DNA of 7,999 bases from Bacillota bacterium (GTDB taxonomy: Bacteria > Bacillota > Clostridia > Saccharofermentanales > DTU023): the NCBI GenBank assembly GCA_023426575.1, contig JAFAAL010000043.1:1-7999 (forward strand). Reading direction: 5' to 3'. Positions 4,993 to 7,999 of this stretch are shown here, piece by piece; within the stretch, counting starts at the first letter, position 1; each line of letters begins with the position of its first letter. The notes below the pieces were generated by a model. The model was not told where the DNA came from and did no database searches. It was given only the letters and a program-made list of their open reading frames with translations. Made by a program: the position numbers and the translations under genes.

Positions 4993-6702
4993 ATGAACAA
5001 AACTGAACACCCGAAAATTGTTGTCGTCGGTGGCGTCGCTGGAGGAGCCTCTACGGCTGCTCGTGCCAGACGTCTCGATGAACATGCCGAGGTCATCATG
5101 CTGGAGCGTGGCCCGCACGTCTCATTCTCCAACTGCTGTCTGCCCTTCCATCTCAGCGGCATGATCGAGCACAGTGAGCAGCTCGTCCTGATGAGTCCCG
5201 AGGAGTTTAAGCACAGCTACAATATCGAGGCACGGGTCCAAAATGAGGTCCTCAAAATCGACCGCGAGAAGAAGACGGTCACCGTCAAGGACCTCGAGAA
5301 GGGCGAGACCTATGAGGAGAGCTATGACAAGCTCGTCCTGGCGCCCGGGGCTGCGGCCATTATGCCCAAGAGCATCCAGGGAATCGACAAGGAGCACGTC
5401 TTCAAGCTGAAAAACGTCGTCGACGTCCAGGGCATCCAAAACTACCTCGACAGTCATGATGTTCAGGAAGTGGCAGTTGTCGGCGGCGGCTACATCGGCC
5501 TCGAAGTCGTCGAGAATCTGATCAACGCCGGCAAGACCGTCCACCTGATCGAAAAAGAACGACAGGTCATGAGAACCCTCGACTACGATATGGTCCAGGG
5601 CATCCACAAGGAGCTCTATGACCACGGCGTCAAGCTGCATCTCGAGCTCGCCGTCACCGAGATTCACGACGACCATGTCGTCCTCGACAATGGCGAGAAG
5701 CTGAACTGCGGCCTCGTCATCATGGCGATCGGCGTCCGTCCCGAAACCAAGTTGGCCGAAGAGGCCGGGCTCGAAATCGGCGAGACGGGCGGCATCAAGG
5801 TCAATCAGCACTACCAGACCTCAGATCCCGACATCTACGCCGTCGGTGACGTCATCGAAGTCTTCCATACACTGACGCGCAAGGAGACCCTCCTGCCTCT
5901 CGCAGGACCCGCCCAGCGCCAAGCCAGAGCCGCCGCCGACCACATGTTCGGCAAGCATCACAACAACCGCGGCGTCATCGGCTCGAGCTCGATCCACATC
6001 TTCGGCATGAACGTGGCCGCGACAGGTCTGAACGAGGCCGACTGCGAGCGCTACGGCATCCGTCACGACCAGGTCTACATCATCCCTGGCGATAAGGTCG
6101 GCCTGATGCCAGGGGTCTCTCCCCTCTTCTTCAAGCTCGTCTATGAGTATCCCACCGGGCTCATTCTTGGCGCCCAGGCCTACGGCAAGGGCGACGTCGA
6201 CAAGCGCATCAACGTCATCGCTACCCTGATCTCCATGGGCGGCACGCTGGAAGATCTGAAGGAGCTCGAACTCTGCTACTCCCCGCACTATGCGACCGCC
6301 AAGGACGTCGTCAACCACGCGGCCCTGGTGGCGCTGAACCTCCTCTATGGCGAGTTCAAGCAGGTGCGCGTCTCCGATGTGCGCGATCTGGTCGAAAAGG
6401 GCGCCTGCATCATCGACGTTCGCGAGGTCCACGAATGGGATCGCGGCCACATCAAGGGGGCCATTAACCTGCCGATGTCCGAGATCCGCGAGCGCCTCGA
6501 CGAGATCCCCAAGGATCAGCCCGTCTACCTCCACTGCCGCTCCTCCCAGAGAAGCTACAACGTCGTCATGGCCCTGCAAGATCTCGGCTTCGACAATGTC
6601 TACAACATCTCTGGCTCCTTCCTCGGGCTTTCCGTCCACGAGTACTACCAGGATCAGGTCACAGGTCGTGAGTCGATCTTGACCCAGTACAACTTCAACT
6701 AA
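4993..6702 (+). CDS. CoA-disulfide reductase-type flavoprotein with C-terminal rhodanese domain
   Basis: FAD- and NAD(P)H-dependent disulfide or persulfide reductase, cytosolic, 569 aa, the usual length of the CoADR-rhodanese fusions. The FAD dinucleotide fold is at 9-20 (IVVVGGVAGGAS). The redox cysteine motif SFSNCCLP has C48 at the family's active position and an unusual extra C49. The NAD(P)H fold is VVGGGYIGLEVVENL (162-176), the second FAD motif is IYAVGDVIEV (281-290), and the dimerisation domain spans about 330-450, with ELCYSPHYATAKD near 426-438. The rhodanese domain (about 455-550) has IDVREVHEWDRGHIKGA and the catalytic loop CRSSQRS with C515. Family members reduce CoA disulfide, CoA persulfide or polysulfide; which applies here is not visible. 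AGGAG at 4981-4985 sets the start. Codon bias is the strongest in the window, suggesting high expression. It is followed after 12 bases by the YeeE/YedE gene, pointing to sulfane-sulfur metabolism. Confidence 0.92.
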   Translation: MNKTEHPKIVVVGGVAGGASTAARARRLDEHAEVIMLERGPHVSFSNCCLPFHLSGMIEHSEQLVLMSPEEFKHSYNIEARVQNEVLKIDREKKTVTVKDLEKGETYEESYDKLVLAPGAAAIMPKSIQGIDKEHVFKLKNVVDVQGIQNYLDSHDVQEVAVVGGGYIGLEVVENLINAGKTVHLIEKERQVMRTLDYDMVQGIHKELYDHGVKLHLELAVTEIHDDHVVLDNGEKLNCGLVIMAIGVRPETKLAEEAGLEIGETGGIKVNQHYQTSDPDIYAVGDVIEVFHTLTRKETLLPLAGPAQRQARAAADHMFGKHHNNRGVIGSSSIHIFGMNVAATGLNEADCERYGIRHDQVYIIPGDKVGLMPGVSPLFFKLVYEYPTGLILGAQAYGKGDVDKRINVIATLISMGGTLEDLKELELCYSPHYATAKDVVNHAALVALNLLYGEFKQVRVSDVRDLVEKGACIIDVREVHEWDRGHIKGAINLPMSEIRERLDEIPKDQPVYLHCRSSQRSYNVVMALQDLGFDNVYNISGSFLGLSVHEYYQDQVTGRESILTQYNFN

Positions 6703-6714
6703 TTGAGAAGAACT

Positions 6715-7437
6715 ATGAATACACAGGAATTTATGAAGCACTTCTCTAAGGGACAGGTCATCGCAGGCCTCGTCCTATTGGCGCTGAATTTGGCTTTTGC
6801 CGCTTATTTGAGAACCTTGAATCCGAAGCTTACGGTTGCACTCTTCCTCGGCCTCGGCATCGGCTATACGCTGACCCGTTCGCGCTTTGGCTTCGCGGGC
6901 GGCATCAAGCTGATCTATGTCACGGGTGATCCGAGCCTTAGCGTGGCCCTTCTCGTCGCCTTTATGGCCACGACCGCCATCTATGGAGCCTATCATTGGA
7001 TTGATACGCTGAATGGCGCCGTGCCCGCCCACCTCGCCCAGGAAGGGCAGGCAATCATCACGGGCACGCAGAATGTCCACTTCTTCAATATCGCCACACT
7101 GCTCGGCGCCTTCATCTTCGGCATCGGCATGATCATCGCGGGCGGCTGTGCCTCCGGCACCCTCTCCGACCTCGGCGAGGGTGAGGCGCGCTCCCTGATT
7201 GCCGTCATCTTCTTCATCTTCGGCTCGATCCCCGGTCACTGGCTGCGCGGCATCATCGACCGTGGTCCGCTCGGCAAGGTCGGCGTCCAGCACTATCTGC
7301 CGCAGACCTTTGGCCTCTTCGGCGCCTTCCTGATCACGGCGCTGATCTCCCTCGGCGCCGTCGTCGCTCTGAAAGTCTTCAGCAAGGGCCGTTCCTGCCT
7401 CGTGCCCCCACGGCACAGAAATCCCGCCGACTTCTAG
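6715..7437 (+). CDS. YeeE/YedE-family sulfur-compound transport protein, half-length
   Basis: Inner-membrane protein of 240 aa with about six membrane segments. It has the family blocks SRFGFAGGIKLIYVTGD (56-72) and GIGMIIAGGCASGTLSDLGEG (136-156); C145 is the conserved cysteine of the second block. The relatives include TsuA, which imports thiosulfate through a chain of cysteines. In many members the first block reads SRFC; here G59 replaces that cysteine. The protein ends after helix 6 with a hydrophilic tail containing C228, whereas many relatives continue with a second, similar half to 330-400 residues. No continuation is visible in any frame before the terminator. The start is the ATG at 6715, with GAGAAG four bases upstream; an in-frame TTG directly after the previous stop is less likely. 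Only 12 bases separate it from the flavoprotein gene, so the two are co-transcribed. It probably brings in thiosulfate or another sulfur species for that enzyme (inference). Confidence 0.85.
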   Translation: MNTQEFMKHFSKGQVIAGLVLLALNLAFAAYLRTLNPKLTVALFLGLGIGYTLTRSRFGFAGGIKLIYVTGDPSLSVALLVAFMATTAIYGAYHWIDTLNGAVPAHLAQEGQAIITGTQNVHFFNIATLLGAFIFGIGMIIAGGCASGTLSDLGEGEARSLIAVIFFIFGSIPGHWLRGIIDRGPLGKVGVQHYLPQTFGLFGAFLITALISLGAVVALKVFSKGRSCLVPPRHRNPADF

Positions 7438-7457
7438 GCGAAGGATCTCAGCGAAGA

Positions 7458-7486
7458 AAAAGAGGCCCGATGGGGCCTCTTTTAAT
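7458..7486. terminator. Bidirectional rho-independent terminator between convergent genes
   Basis: A perfect 11-bp stem AAAAGAGGCCC/GGGCCTCTTTT (7458-7468 and 7473-7483) closes a GATG loop. The plus-strand copy ends in a TTTTAATTT tract and the minus-strand copy in TTTTTCTT. It lies 21 bases after the YeeE/YedE stop and 23 bases beyond the stop of the convergent gene, so it can end both transcripts. Confidence 0.93.
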
Positions 7487-7508
7487 TTGTAAAAGTGCTA
7501 GCGACGCG

Positions 7509-7999
7509 TTAGTTCTTAGGTACGATGAGAGTCGTCTCCTGAAGTCCACGGGTTCTGTAGAGCAAGAACTCACTTGCTGTCTCACTATCTTCTAATATCG
7601 GTATAGCTCTGGCATAGGCTGCCCTGATCTCGTAGAGGCGATCGACCTTGACCGCCCGGAGACTGATGGCCAGCTGCCTGTAGGAGGCCGCCTCCGTAAA
7701 AGACAATTCCCGCTCCAGCACAGTGATGACGGGCGATCCTGGGGCATGGTAGAGGATGTAGACGACATTGAGAGGATTGTCCTCGCTCTTAGTAAAATAC
7801 TTTAAAGTCGCCTCCTCACCCGCAAGAGCCTGTTGAAAAAACTGCTCCACATTGCCAATTTTCTTGTCCTGCACTTCCGTCAGATTGAGATAGCCAAGAT
7901 CCTCCAAGTCAGAAGCAGTGATATCCTGCTTCAGTAGCTTAAGATCCTTCTCATAGAGACTCTGCTGACGTGTGCTGACGCCAGGAACACGGCTGCTGC
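7509..7999 (-). CDS. Unrecognised protein, C-terminal 162 residues only (runs off the right edge)
   Basis: The frame is open from the stop at 7509-7511 to the window edge, so the true start lies outside. An in-frame TTG at 7907 is not the start: the frame continues upstream through SLYEKDLKLLKQDITASDLE without a stop or a Shine-Dalgarno site. The visible part is soluble, without membrane segments. It has a charged helical region (first 55 residues or so), a hydrophobic strand NVVYILYHAPGSPVITVLE, an amphipathic helical stretch (FTEAASYRQLAISLRAVKV, then YEIRAAYARAIPIL), and it ends in RGLQETTLIVPKN. I do not recognise the family. It is convergent to the sulfur genes and shares their terminator, so it belongs to a separate transcription unit. 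Confidence 0.7.
   Translation of the reverse strand, partial: SSRVPGVSTRQQSLYEKDLKLLKQDITASDLEDLGYLNLTEVQDKKIGNVEQFFQQALAGEEATLKYFTKSEDNPLNVVYILYHAPGSPVITVLERELSFTEAASYRQLAISLRAVKVDRLYEIRAAYARAIPILEDSETASEFLLYRTRGLQETTLIVPKN

Noticed and set aside
5122..5811. Open frame of 229 codons on the minus strand inside the flavoprotein gene
   Set aside because: It lies antisense to a well-supported enzyme. Its composition (D, V, L and A rich, with no recognisable fold) is what GAC/GTC/CTC-rich codons give when read backwards, and it has no ribosome site or promoter.
5821..6741. Open frame of 306 codons on the minus strand covering the rhodanese part
   Set aside because: Same cause: strong C-ending codon bias removes antisense stops. 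The translation is low-complexity D/V/L/A, and the opposite strand carries clear active-site motifs.
6775..7416. Open frame of 213 codons on the minus strand opposite the YeeE/YedE gene
   Set aside because: Highly charged, repetitive A/E/D/G translation with no domain; the plus strand encodes a recognised membrane protein.
1..7999. Mobile elements, CRISPR arrays, tRNA or rRNA genes
   Set aside because: No transposase or integrase frames, no long terminal repeats, no regularly spaced repeat array, and no tRNA-like cloverleaf sequence was seen on either strand.

Overview
This looks like chromosomal DNA from a medium-GC bacterium, most likely a member of the Bacillota (Clostridia, perhaps Lachnospiraceae-like). 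The reasons are purine-rich Shine-Dalgarno sites, short intergenic gaps with rho-independent terminators, and a gene set typical of such anaerobes: a PII-like protein with a Kef-type antiporter, and a CoA-disulfide-reductase/rhodanese protein with a YeeE/YedE transporter. Codon choice leans to C-ending codons (GTC, CTC, ATC, TTC, GAC), most strongly in the flavoprotein. The taxonomic guess is inference; no rRNA or marker gene is present.

Layout. Positions 1-1871 form a minus-strand operon: a PII-superfamily protein (1518-1871), a Kef-type cation:proton antiporter (265-1518) that shares one base with it, and the first 85 codons of an unrecognised protein (1-257) that runs off the left edge. 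A clean intrinsic terminator (1933-1956) separates this from two minus-strand paralogous regulators of exactly 233 aa each (1971-2672 and 2859-3560). These have an XRE-like helix-turn-helix near the N-terminus and a long C-terminal part I cannot assign. Each regulator has its own AT-rich promoter region, and each region carries a short tandem direct repeat with a 21-bp period, that is two helical turns.

Divergent from the second regulator is a plus-strand run: a short APC-superfamily amino-acid permease (3745-4917), a CoA-disulfide-reductase-type flavoprotein with a C-terminal rhodanese domain (4993-6702), and a YeeE/YedE sulfur-transport protein of about half the size I expect (6715-7437). 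A symmetrical, probably bidirectional terminator (7458-7486) closes this run and also serves a convergent, unrecognised minus-strand gene that enters from the right edge (7509-7999).

How the genes may work together (inference). The flavoprotein and YeeE/YedE pair fits handling of thiosulfate, persulfide or other sulfane sulfur. I see no terminator between the permease and the flavoprotein, so the permease may be co-transcribed and might carry a sulfur-containing amino acid. The second regulator is well placed to control both itself and the permease. The PII-like protein may gate the antiporter, as PII-like proteins do for other transporters. The most unusual items are the paralogous regulator pair with its 21-bp-phased repeats, and the two shortened transporters.
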